Below, piece after piece: positions 19,047-27,008 of a stretch of 64,000 nucleotides of DNA. The stretch comes from Clostridiales bacterium (GTDB lineage: Bacteria > Bacillota > Clostridia > Oscillospirales > Acutalibacteraceae), in the NCBI GenBank assembly GCA_021199275.1, contig JAJQIJ010000015.1, forward strand, positions 1-64,000, written 5' to 3'. A model generated the notes under the pieces. It ran no database searches and was not told where the DNA came from. It worked only from the letters and a program-made list of their open reading frames with translations. Positions within the stretch are counted from its first letter, which is position 1, and each line of letters begins with the position of its first letter. The position numbers and the translations under genes are program-made.

Positions 19047-19075
19047 AAAGAAAAGCGCAGGCTTTTCTTTTTTGT
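19047..19075 (+). terminator. rho-independent terminator
   Basis: AAAGAAAAGC (19047-19056), loop GCAG, GCTTTTCTTT (19061-19070), then T-run. It ends the salvage operon. Confidence 0.9.
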
Positions 19076-19183
19076 TTGCGGTCAGCAAAACGGCAGCTTA
19101 TTAAAAAGTCAGAGCTGCCCGGCGCGCTCCGGCAGCGGTAAAATTTGCTGATTTATTTACCATTATTTATAAAAATTGCGGCA

Positions 19184-19211
19184 TTGATATTGACACAAAA
19201 TAAAATATAAT
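19184..19211 (+). promoter_or_regulatory. probable promoter of the ABC exporter-trk unit
   Basis: TTGATA (19184-19189), 16-bp spacer, TATAAT (19206-19211). The leader then carries a dispersed repeat copy. Confidence 0.5.
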
Positions 19212-19266
19212 TTAAAATTCATAGTTGATAAAAGAATGCATAAATATATGCGCTTTTAAGTTTTAT

Positions 19267-19294
19267 AATAACGGGCAAGCCCGCCTTATTGAAT
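19267..19294 (+). repeat. dispersed intergenic hairpin repeat, copy 2
   Basis: AATAACGGGCAAGCCC, an extra GCC, then TTATTGAAT. The core is the same as at 4176-4200 and again lies in the leader just upstream of a gene. Confidence 0.7.
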
Positions 19295-19324
19295 ATAATT
19301 TTTCACGAAAGGAAGTCAACTCTG

Positions 19325-21043
19325 ATGAAAAAGCTGCTGCCATATTTGGGCAAATATAAAATTGAATGTGTGCTTGCGCCGCTTTTCAAAATGCTGGAAG
19401 CTGTTTTTGAATTAATTGTTCCGTTGGTGGTGGCTTCAATTATTGACAACGGCATTGCGGCGGGCGACAGAAGCTTTATTTTGTCAAGAGCGGGCATTTT
19501 AGTTGCTTTGGCTGTTGTCGGAATGGCTGTTTCAATAACCGCGCAATTTTTTGCCGCAAAGGCTGCGGCATATTTTGGGCGTGACTTAAGGCAGGGCATA
19601 TTTGACAAAATACAGTCTCTTTCATTCAGCGAGCTTGACGAAGTCGGCACATCTACTCTTATTACAAGAATAACGGCAGACGCCACGCAAGTGCAAAACG
19701 GTGTCAACCTTGTGCTGCGGCTTTTGCTGCGCAGCCCCTTTATTGTAGTCGGCACAATCATAATGAGCTTTACTATAGATTTTAAATGCGCGCTTATTTT
19801 TCTTATAACAGTAATAATTCTTTCATTAATAATTTATCTAATTATGAATAAAACACTGCCGCAATATAAAAAAATTCAGTCTGAACTTGACGGCGTCACC
19901 TTGGCAACCCGTGAAAATCTCAGCGGCGCAAGGGTAATCAGGGCGTTTGTATGCGAAGAAAACGAAGTGTCACGTTTTAAAGAAAGAAACCGCCGTTTAG
20001 CTTCATTTCAAAAAGCTGCCGGCAGAATTTCCGCGCTTTTAAACCCGCTGACATATGTAATAATTAATTTTGCCATTATAGCTCTTATTTATCTTGGCGG
20101 CTACGAAGTAAACAGCGGGCAATTGACTCAGGGCGAAGTGGTTGCGCTTTATAATTATATGAGCCAAATTCTTATAGAGCTGCTTAAGCTTGCCAATCTT
20201 ATTATAACCGTTACGCGAGCTATGGCCGGTGCCGGCAGAATTTCAGAAATTTTAAAGCTTGAAAGCACGCTGCAAAGCAACAATAATTCAGAAATCAGCA
20301 CAGATAATGCCGTTGATTTTCAAAACGTTTCTTTCAGATATAAAAATGCCTGTGAAAATTCGCTAAGCAAAATTTCTTTCAGTGCAAAACGCGGCAGCGT
20401 GGTGGGCGTAATCGGCTCAACGGGCAGCGGTAAAAGCTCGCTTGTTTCGCTCATTGCGCATTTTTATGACGCTACCGAAGGCGTTGTCAGGGTAGACGGC
20501 GTCGATGTAAAAGCTTATGACAAAGACGCGCTGCGCTCGAAAATAGGCTTTGTGCTGCAAAAGAGCACGCTGTTTTCGGGCACCGTGCGCGAAAATTTAC
20601 TTTGGGGTAAAACAGACGCAGACGACAGCGAATTATATGACGCGCTGAAAACTGCCCAGATTTATGACGCAATAATGGAAAAAGACGGGCTTGACAGCAA
20701 AGTTTACCAAAACGGTAACAATTTTTCGGGCGGGCAGCTTCAGCGCCTGTCAATTGCCAGGGCTCTTGTCAGAAAACCGGAAATACTCATTTTTGACGAC
20801 AGCTGGAGCGCGCTTGACTTCGCAACTGAAGCAAAGCTTAAAAAAGAAATTTTTTCACTTGACTACAACCCAACAATTTTTATAGTCAGCCAGCGCGCGT
20901 CTTCTGTGCTCAACGCAGACGAAATTCTTGTGCTTGAAGACGGGGAACTTGCAGCAGCCGGCAGCCATAGCCGGCTGCTGCAAGAATGTGAAATATATAA
21001 AGAAATATATTATTCACAATATGAAAAGGGGGCGGCAATGTGA
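19325..21043 (+). CDS. heterodimeric ABC exporter, degenerate-site subunit
   Basis: An ABC exporter half: six-span membrane domain (~1-310), then nucleotide-binding domain with Walker A GSTGSGKSS and signature FSGGQLQRLSIARAL. Walker B reads ILIFDDS, with Asp where the catalytic Glu should be, and the switch loop reads IVSQRASS, with Gln for the usual His. Both replacements mark the non-catalytic site of heterodimeric exporters such as BmrCD or TM287/288. The ATG at 19325 has GAAAGGAAG upstream; the earlier TTG lies inside the repeat. It overlaps the partner gene by 4 bp. Confidence 0.9.
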   Translation: MKKLLPYLGKYKIECVLAPLFKMLEAVFELIVPLVVASIIDNGIAAGDRSFILSRAGILVALAVVGMAVSITAQFFAAKAAAYFGRDLRQGIFDKIQSLSFSELDEVGTSTLITRITADATQVQNGVNLVLRLLLRSPFIVVGTIIMSFTIDFKCALIFLITVIILSLIIYLIMNKTLPQYKKIQSELDGVTLATRENLSGARVIRAFVCEENEVSRFKERNRRLASFQKAAGRISALLNPLTYVIINFAIIALIYLGGYEVNSGQLTQGEVVALYNYMSQILIELLKLANLIITVTRAMAGAGRISEILKLESTLQSNNNSEISTDNAVDFQNVSFRYKNACENSLSKISFSAKRGSVVGVIGSTGSGKSSLVSLIAHFYDATEGVVRVDGVDVKAYDKDALRSKIGFVLQKSTLFSGTVRENLLWGKTDADDSELYDALKTAQIYDAIMEKDGLDSKVYQNGNNFSGGQLQRLSIARALVRKPEILIFDDSWSALDFATEAKLKKEIFSLDYNPTIFIVSQRASSVLNADEILVLEDGELAAAGSHSRLLQECEIYKEIYYSQYEKGAAM

Positions 21044-22797
21044 AAAACGGCAAAACTTTAAAAAAAGTATTTGCATATATAGGCAAATATAAATATGTGC
21101 TTTTTACTTCTGTGCTGCTCACCGTTGTATCAAGCGCATTACAGCTTTATGTGCCTATTCTTGTCGGCAGGGCAATAGACAATATTATCAGCCGCGGCAG
21201 CGTGGCTTTTGAAAACGTATATGACAAGTTAATTAAAATAGCCGTTATCATTGCATGCGTTTTTGTTTTGCAGTGGCTGCAAAACATTTTGAACAATGCC
21301 ATTACTTTTAATGTTGTAAGAGATTTGCGGCAAAAAGCTTTTGAAAAAATTCAGCGCCTGCCTTTTAAATACATTGATTCGCGCCCGAACGGCGACATTG
21401 TAAGCCGTGTTATTTCTGACGCAGACCAGCTTGCAGACGGGCTTTTAATGGGCTTTTCACAGTTTTTCACCGGCATTGCCACTATAATAGGCACTTTGTT
21501 TTTTATGCTTTATATCAATGCCGTGCTTGCGCTTGTTGTGGTTGTGCTTACACCGCTGTCTTTTTTCATTGCGCGCTTCATTGCAAAGAAAACATATAAT
21601 ATGTTTAAGCTTCAAAGCGAAGCACGCGGCGAACAAACAGCTTTTATTGATGAAATGGTAACAAACCAAAAAGTTGTAGAGGCATATTCGCACACGGCAG
21701 AAAACAAAGAAAAATTCAGCAAAATTAATTCTAACCTAGCAAAATATTCACTGTGGGCAACATTTTTTTCTTCAATTACAAACCCGGCAACAAGATTTGT
21801 TAACGCTGTGGTTTATGCAGGGGTTGCGCTGTTTGGCGCTTTGCTGGCGATTTCCGGCAGCGGCTCAATCACAGTCGGTATTTTAGCTTCATTTTTAAGT
21901 TATGCAAACCAATACACCAAACCGTTTAACGAAATCAGCTCTGTTATTACGGAACTGCAAAATGCAATGGCCTGCGCCGCAAGGCTTATTGAACTTATTG
22001 AGGAAGAGGAAATCAATGAAAACACCGGCGAAAAAATTACCCCGGCTAATATAAAGGGCGAAATATTTATTGACAACATTGATTTCAGCTACACGCCTGA
22101 GCGCGAGCTTATTAAAAACCTGACTCTAAAAGTAAAACCCGGTGAAAAGGTTGCTATTGTGGGAAAAACAGGCTGCGGCAAAACAACGCTTATAAACCTG
22201 CTTATGAAGTTTTACGACGTTGATTCGGGCAGCATTTCTGTGGATTCAGTTAAATATGACGATATAAACGTTTCATCTTTGCGCGAAGCTTACGGCATGG
22301 TGCTTCAAGACACATGGCTTAAAAGCGCCAGTGTTTATGACAATATAAAAATGGGCAAACCCGGCGCAGACTTAAACGAAGTCAAAGCCGCCGCAAAAGC
22401 CGCGTTTGCAGATTCATTTATAAAGCGTTTGCCAAACGGCTATGACACGGTTATAGGGGCAGACGGCGGCACGCTGTCGCAGGGGCAAAAGCAGCTTATA
22501 TGCATAGCCAGACTTATGCTTGTTAATTCGTCTATGCTTATTCTGGACGAAGCCACGTCAAACATTGACACAAGAACTGAAATAAAGATTCAAAAGGCAT
22601 TTGAAAAACTAATGGCCGGCAAAACAACTTTTATTGTGGCGCACCGCCTTTCAACAATAAAAAATGCCGATTTAATCGTTGTTATGGACAACGGGCGGGT
22701 TGTTGAAACAGGAAATCACCAAGAATTACTTGACAAAAAGAAATTTTATTATAAACTGTATAATAGTCAGTTTATTAATGCTGACAATATTATCTGA
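21040..22797 (+). CDS. heterodimeric ABC exporter, catalytic subunit
   Basis: The partner half, with Walker A GKTGCGKTT, signature LSQGQKQLICIARLM, Walker B MLILDEATSNID with the catalytic Glu, and switch His in IVAHRLST. It starts at GTG overlapping the upstream stop. The pair probably exports drugs or lipids, but the sequence does not reveal the substrate. Confidence 0.92.
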   Translation: MKNGKTLKKVFAYIGKYKYVLFTSVLLTVVSSALQLYVPILVGRAIDNIISRGSVAFENVYDKLIKIAVIIACVFVLQWLQNILNNAITFNVVRDLRQKAFEKIQRLPFKYIDSRPNGDIVSRVISDADQLADGLLMGFSQFFTGIATIIGTLFFMLYINAVLALVVVVLTPLSFFIARFIAKKTYNMFKLQSEARGEQTAFIDEMVTNQKVVEAYSHTAENKEKFSKINSNLAKYSLWATFFSSITNPATRFVNAVVYAGVALFGALLAISGSGSITVGILASFLSYANQYTKPFNEISSVITELQNAMACAARLIELIEEEEINENTGEKITPANIKGEIFIDNIDFSYTPERELIKNLTLKVKPGEKVAIVGKTGCGKTTLINLLMKFYDVDSGSISVDSVKYDDINVSSLREAYGMVLQDTWLKSASVYDNIKMGKPGADLNEVKAAAKAAFADSFIKRLPNGYDTVIGADGGTLSQGQKQLICIARLMLVNSSMLILDEATSNIDTRTEIKIQKAFEKLMAGKTTFIVAHRLSTIKNADLIVVMDNGRVVETGNHQELLDKKKFYYKLYNSQFINADNII

Positions 22798-22817
22798 AAA
22801 TTCGGAAAGGTTTTGCT

Positions 22818-24185
22818 ATGAATATTATAATTGTCGGCGCGGGCAGGCTTGGCTGCCGCCTTGCGGCCGGTCTTTTGGACGAGGGGCACAACATAACCGT
22901 TATTGACAGAAACGAATCTATCGTAAAGAAGCTTGCCGAAAATTTAGATGTGCAGGGCGTTGTTGGCAGCGGCGCAATTCGCGAAGTGCTTGACAATGCG
23001 GAAGTTAAAAGGGCAGATTTGCTTATAGCCACCACTGCATCAGATGAAAATAATATTTTGTCTTGCTTTATAGCGCGCAGAATGGGGGCAAGGCACACAA
23101 TAGCAAGAGTCAGAAACCCGGAATACACCAAGCAAATCGGCTTTATGCGCAGCGAGCTCGGCATTTCCATGCTGATTAACCCTGATTTCAGCGCGGCGCT
23201 TGAAATCTGCCGTAATATTCAATTTCCCTCTGCCATTCATGTTGAAACTTTTGCAAACGGGCTTGTTGATATTGCAGAGGTTAAAATCAGAGAGGAAAGC
23301 GTGCTTGCCAATTTAAAAATCAGCAACCTGCCGCAAAAATTCAAAAATAAAATTGTTATATGCGCCGTGTCCCGCGGCGAAGATGTTTTTATTCCGAACG
23401 GCGACTTTACAATTTTGCCGGGCGACAACGTTTATATTACCAGCAGTCATAAGCATTTGGGCGCCGTGGTGCGTGAAATCAGGGCGTCAAAAATGAACAA
23501 ATCGCTTAAAGACATAATGATAATAGGCGGTTCAAAAATAGCATTTTACCTTGCCGCTCTGCTTGAAGAGCAGAACAAAAACGTTATTATTGTTGAAAAA
23601 AGCCCCGAAAGGTGCGAAGAGCTGTCAGACAAGCTTGACTCTTCAACGATTATATGCGGCGACGCAAGCGATTATGACTTTCTTTATGAAGAAGGCGCCG
23701 GCAAGATGGACGCCGTGGTAACGCTTACAGAGTCAGATGAAATTAATATCTTGGTGTCGCTTTATTCAACAAAGGCGCAGGTTTTGAAAACAATTACCAA
23801 GGTAAACAGCACGGCGCTTTTAAAATTGCTTGACGATTTCAATAACGACACATTAATTAATGTTGCCGAAATTACCGGCGACGTAATAATACAATACATC
23901 AGGGCTAAAGCAAATGTCAATTCGGGCGAAATGAAGTCGCTTTACAAGCTGTTTGACGGCAGGGTGGAAGCCGCCGAATTTATACTTGATGAAAGGACAA
24001 AGCATATAGGCGACTCGCTTTTTGACATAAAATTTAAAAAAGACATTCTTATAGCGTCTATCAGCCGCAAAGGCAGGTTTATAATTCCAAACGGCGATGT
24101 TACGCTGGAAATAGGGGACAGAATCGTTGTTGTGTCCAAAGGCAGAAAAATTGAAAATGTAAATTCAATTTTTGACTTGTTCTAA
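22818..24185 (+). CDS. trkA: Trk potassium transport regulatory subunit TrkA
   Basis: A peripheral membrane protein that gates TrkH in response to nucleotides. It has two RCK_N Rossmann domains (IIVGAGRLGCRLA near residue 3 and IIGGSKIAFYLA near 235), each followed by a TrkA-C domain, for 455 residues in total. trkH follows after 12 bp. Confidence 0.95.
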   Translation: MNIIIVGAGRLGCRLAAGLLDEGHNITVIDRNESIVKKLAENLDVQGVVGSGAIREVLDNAEVKRADLLIATTASDENNILSCFIARRMGARHTIARVRNPEYTKQIGFMRSELGISMLINPDFSAALEICRNIQFPSAIHVETFANGLVDIAEVKIREESVLANLKISNLPQKFKNKIVICAVSRGEDVFIPNGDFTILPGDNVYITSSHKHLGAVVREIRASKMNKSLKDIMIIGGSKIAFYLAALLEEQNKNVIIVEKSPERCEELSDKLDSSTIICGDASDYDFLYEEGAGKMDAVVTLTESDEINILVSLYSTKAQVLKTITKVNSTALLKLLDDFNNDTLINVAEITGDVIIQYIRAKANVNSGEMKSLYKLFDGRVEAAEFILDERTKHIGDSLFDIKFKKDILIASISRKGRFIIPNGDVTLEIGDRIVVVSKGRKIENVNSIFDLF

Positions 24186-24197
24186 ACGAGGTTATTT

Positions 24198-25643
24198 ATG
24201 GATTACAGGGCTGTTACTTACGTTCTTGGCAAAATATTTATGATAATAGGCGCCATTATGCTGATTCCCATTGCCTTTTCGCTTTATTTCAGGGAATCTG
24301 TCATTTTGCCGTTTATTATTCCGGCTGTAATACTCTTTTTAATCGGCGCCGGGCTTGTTTTTATAAAAAAGCCGCAAAATGTAAGGGTATATACAAGAGA
24401 GGGGCTTTTTATCTGCGGCATAGCGTGGATTGTCATGTCTCTTTTCGGCGCGCTGCCTTTTTTCCTAAGCGGCGTAATTCCAAATTACATAGACGCATTT
24501 TTTGAAGCCTGTTCCGGCTTTTCAACAACCGGCGCAACGGTTATAAGCGACATTGAATCACTGCCCAAGTCAATTCTCTTTTGGCGTTCATTCACCCATT
24601 TTATAGGCGGCATGGGCATTCTTACTTTTATGATTGCCGTTGTCCCCAAGGGTAAGGGCACGTCTATGTTTGTTATGAAAGCGGAAGTGCCGGGCCCGGA
24701 AACTGACAAGGTTGTTTCAAAAATTCAAACAAACGCAAGAATTTTATATGTTATATATTGTTCGCTGACTCTGCTTGAAGCGCTAATATTGTTTTTATTT
24801 ACTAAAATGGGGCTTTATGATTCGCTAACAACCGCGCTGTCAACCGCCGGCACAGGCGGCTTTTCAGTGCTTAATGATTCAATAGGCGGCTATAGCAGCC
24901 CGCTTATTGAATGGATTATTATTGTGTTTATGTTCCTGTTCGGCGTAAATTTCAGCCTGATTTTCTTTTTGTTCACCGGCAGGCTGAAATCTGTTATAAA
25001 AAATCAGGAATTACACGCTTATATTCTTGTAAACGTTTTATCAACGGTTGTTATTGCAGGAAATATTTATAAAATTTACGGTAATTTGTCTGACGCAGTG
25101 CGCAATGCTGCTTTCAATGTAAACGCCGTAATGAGCACAACGGGCTTTTGCACGGTTGATTTTGACAAGTGGAACACATTGTGCAAGCTTATACTTGTCA
25201 TTCTTATGTTTTTCGGCGCCTGCGTCGGCTCAACAGGCGGCGGCATTAAAATAATGCGCATTATGCTTTATATAAAGCAGCTTAAAGTCCGCCTTAACAA
25301 AACGCTCAAGCCCAATTCGGTTTCAAAAGTCAGAATTAATTCAACCGTTGTTGACTCAAAAGTGCTTGACGGGGTTAATTCATATCTGGTTATTTATATA
25401 ATTATTTTTGCTTCTTCTGTGCTGCTTATTTCAATTAACAATTTTGACGTTACCACCACGGTAACTTCCGTTATTTCCTGCCTTAACAACATAGGCCCCG
25501 GGCTGTCCGCAGTGGGGCCAAGCGGCAATTTTGCCGGCTTTTCGGCGTTTTCAAAGTTAATATTTTGCTTTGACATGCTGGCGGGCAGGCTTGAGCTGTT
25601 TCCCATATTAATAATATTCAGCCGCGCTGCTTATAAAAAATAG
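24198..25643 (+). CDS. trkH: Trk potassium uptake channel TrkH
   Basis: Ion-conducting subunit with four pore-loop repeats visible as SGFSTTGATV, AGTGGFSV, STTGFCTV and NIGPGLSAVG, plus GGMGILTFM in the second membrane pair. Length 481 is typical. The C-terminal GRLELFPILIIFSR is the family's usual end. Confidence 0.95.
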   Translation: MDYRAVTYVLGKIFMIIGAIMLIPIAFSLYFRESVILPFIIPAVILFLIGAGLVFIKKPQNVRVYTREGLFICGIAWIVMSLFGALPFFLSGVIPNYIDAFFEACSGFSTTGATVISDIESLPKSILFWRSFTHFIGGMGILTFMIAVVPKGKGTSMFVMKAEVPGPETDKVVSKIQTNARILYVIYCSLTLLEALILFLFTKMGLYDSLTTALSTAGTGGFSVLNDSIGGYSSPLIEWIIIVFMFLFGVNFSLIFFLFTGRLKSVIKNQELHAYILVNVLSTVVIAGNIYKIYGNLSDAVRNAAFNVNAVMSTTGFCTVDFDKWNTLCKLILVILMFFGACVGSTGGGIKIMRIMLYIKQLKVRLNKTLKPNSVSKVRINSTVVDSKVLDGVNSYLVIYIIIFASSVLLISINNFDVTTTVTSVISCLNNIGPGLSAVGPSGNFAGFSAFSKLIFCFDMLAGRLELFPILIIFSRAAYKK

Positions 25644-25686
25644 ATTTATTGCTTGCAAGTTTTTATTTTAGCTGTGTTTGGCTTAG

Positions 25687-25736
25687 TTAAGCGCCGTTTG
25701 TTTTAATAACGGGCAAGCCCTTATTGAACAGCATTG
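25687..25736 (+). repeat. dispersed intergenic hairpin repeat, copy 3
   Basis: TTAAGCGCCGTTT then TTTAATAACGGGCAAGCCC and TTATTGAACAGCA, the closest match to copy 1. It lies between trkH and the next promoter, so here it could act as an RNA 3' end. Confidence 0.7.
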
Positions 25737-25792
25737 TTCTTTTAGATTTACGCCCGGCTGACTATTCAAACTAATTTCAAACTAAATATGTG

Positions 25793-25821
25793 TTGACTTT
25801 TTTCATAAAACATTATACAAT
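25793..25821 (+). promoter_or_regulatory. promoter of the zinc-ribbon membrane protein gene
   Basis: TTGACT (25793-25798), 17-bp spacer, TACAAT (25816-25821), with AAGGGGTG and the ATG at 25853 close downstream. Confidence 0.65.
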
Positions 25822-25852
25822 AAAATTAGTATTTTTTAAGGGGTGTAAGCAA

Positions 25853-26791
25853 ATGGCAACTTGCCCAAATTGCGGGCGTAAAATTCCGTTTTACGACCTG
25901 AGAGCGGACTGTAAAGCCTGCGGCGTGTCCATTCCAAATTATAACTGGATGCAAAGACTTGAAGAAGACAACAAAAATGCCGAAGCAAAGTTTTCTGCTT
26001 TTTACAGAACTATGAACAGAATTAAATATTCACTGTTTGGCACTAAGCTGCGCATTGCAAGGGCTGTTTTTACATTTTTGCCAATTGTTGCGTATATAAT
26101 ACCATGGGGCTCTGTTTCAAGCGCGGCAGACAGCTTTCAGTTAACCATGTATTCTTTCACCGGTGCAAAATCAGCGCTTGATTTACTTTTGTCATTCTTT
26201 TCTGACATGTCACTTTTCACCATAAACATGGGTTTTGAGGGTTATGCCGGCGCAGTTACATATATGTCTGCGGCAGTTATTGCATATTTCCTTTCACTTA
26301 TTTTTATAGTAATTGCGTTTTTCATGAATATTTTCAAATGCAAAAAGCCGAAAACTAAGTCAGCCGTTACGTTTGACATTTTAACTATTGCCGCTGCGGT
26401 TGTGGCCATAGTTATGTTTTCGCTTGCCGGCTCTGCCGGTGCTTCGGCCGGCGCTTTCAGCATTGGCGAATACACCGCTGTTGACATTTCGGGCGGCTTT
26501 TTTGCCGGCTGTATTGCGGCGCTTGTGCTGTTTATTTTAGCCATGGCATTTAACATTGCTGTAATCGTTGCCCCCGCCAAGAGCGACGATGAACTTGAAA
26601 CAGAACGGCTTGAACGCGCAGCCGCAAAAGAAGCAAAAGAAAAAGCAAAGGAAATTGAAAAAGCCAAGGAAAGGGAAAAGGCAGCCAAGGCACAGGAAGA
26701 AGAGCAAAAAAAGATTATTGCCGAAGCCAAAAGGAAAGTTGCCGAACAAAAGGCAAAGCAAGAAGCCAAGGCGGCGCGCAAAAACAAATAA
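25853..26791 (+). CDS. zinc-ribbon, four-span membrane protein with charged coiled-coil tail
   Basis: The N-terminus has CPNC and CKAC, a zinc ribbon near residues 4-25. A linker, four hydrophobic segments (~75-95, ~125-165, ~180-200, ~220-245) and a ~70-residue tail almost entirely of Lys, Glu, Ala and Gln follow; the tail should be a long helix or coiled coil. I do not recognise a family beyond the ribbon. The ATG at 25853 follows AAGGGGTG. The gene stands alone, with its own promoter and terminator. Confidence 0.8.
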   Translation: MATCPNCGRKIPFYDLRADCKACGVSIPNYNWMQRLEEDNKNAEAKFSAFYRTMNRIKYSLFGTKLRIARAVFTFLPIVAYIIPWGSVSSAADSFQLTMYSFTGAKSALDLLLSFFSDMSLFTINMGFEGYAGAVTYMSAAVIAYFLSLIFIVIAFFMNIFKCKKPKTKSAVTFDILTIAAAVVAIVMFSLAGSAGASAGAFSIGEYTAVDISGGFFAGCIAALVLFILAMAFNIAVIVAPAKSDDELETERLERAAAKEAKEKAKEIEKAKEREKAAKAQEEEQKKIIAEAKRKVAEQKAKQEAKAARKNK

Positions 26792-26798
26792 ATTTCAT

Positions 26799-26828
26799 GC
26801 GGGGAGCTTTAAGTTCCCCGCTTTTTTT
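26799..26828 (+). terminator. rho-independent terminator
   Basis: GCGGGGA (26799-26805) pairs with TCCCCGC (26815-26821), followed by seven T. Confidence 0.9.
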
Positions 26829-26860
26829 GTTTTGACAATTAAAAGTGTTGTTTTGATTTC

Positions 26861-26889
26861 TTGCTAAGAAGTCATTTATATGTTATACT
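26861..26889 (+). promoter_or_regulatory. promoter of the ene-reductase gene
   Basis: TTGCTA (26861-26866), 17-bp spacer, TATACT (26884-26889). The transcript would begin almost exactly at the dispersed repeat that follows. Confidence 0.5.
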
Positions 26890-26979
26890 TCAATAAAGGG
26901 ATTGCGGCAGTTAAATTCGCAAGCCCTTATTGAATCAGAAGTCGCCGCCGATTGTGGCGGGGCATTGCCCTTACTTAAA
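26889..26979 (+). repeat. dispersed intergenic hairpin repeat, copy 4 (extended)
   Basis: TTCAATAAAGGG (26889-26900) and GCAAGCCCTTATTGAA form the outer arms of one hairpin. A second hairpin with GTCGCCGCC/GGCGG and then GGGCATTGCCC, CTTACTTAAA follows; the last two elements also occur after copy 1. It lies wholly in the 5' leader of the ene-reductase gene. Confidence 0.65.
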
Positions 26980-27008
26980 AACAGAAAGCAGTTATTTGGT
27001 GATTTAAT

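Noticed and set aside
26242..26787. 181-codon minus-strand open frame
   Set aside because: Mirror of the Lys/Glu/Ala-rich tail and spans of the gene at 25853; hydrophobic only because the sense strand is so biased.
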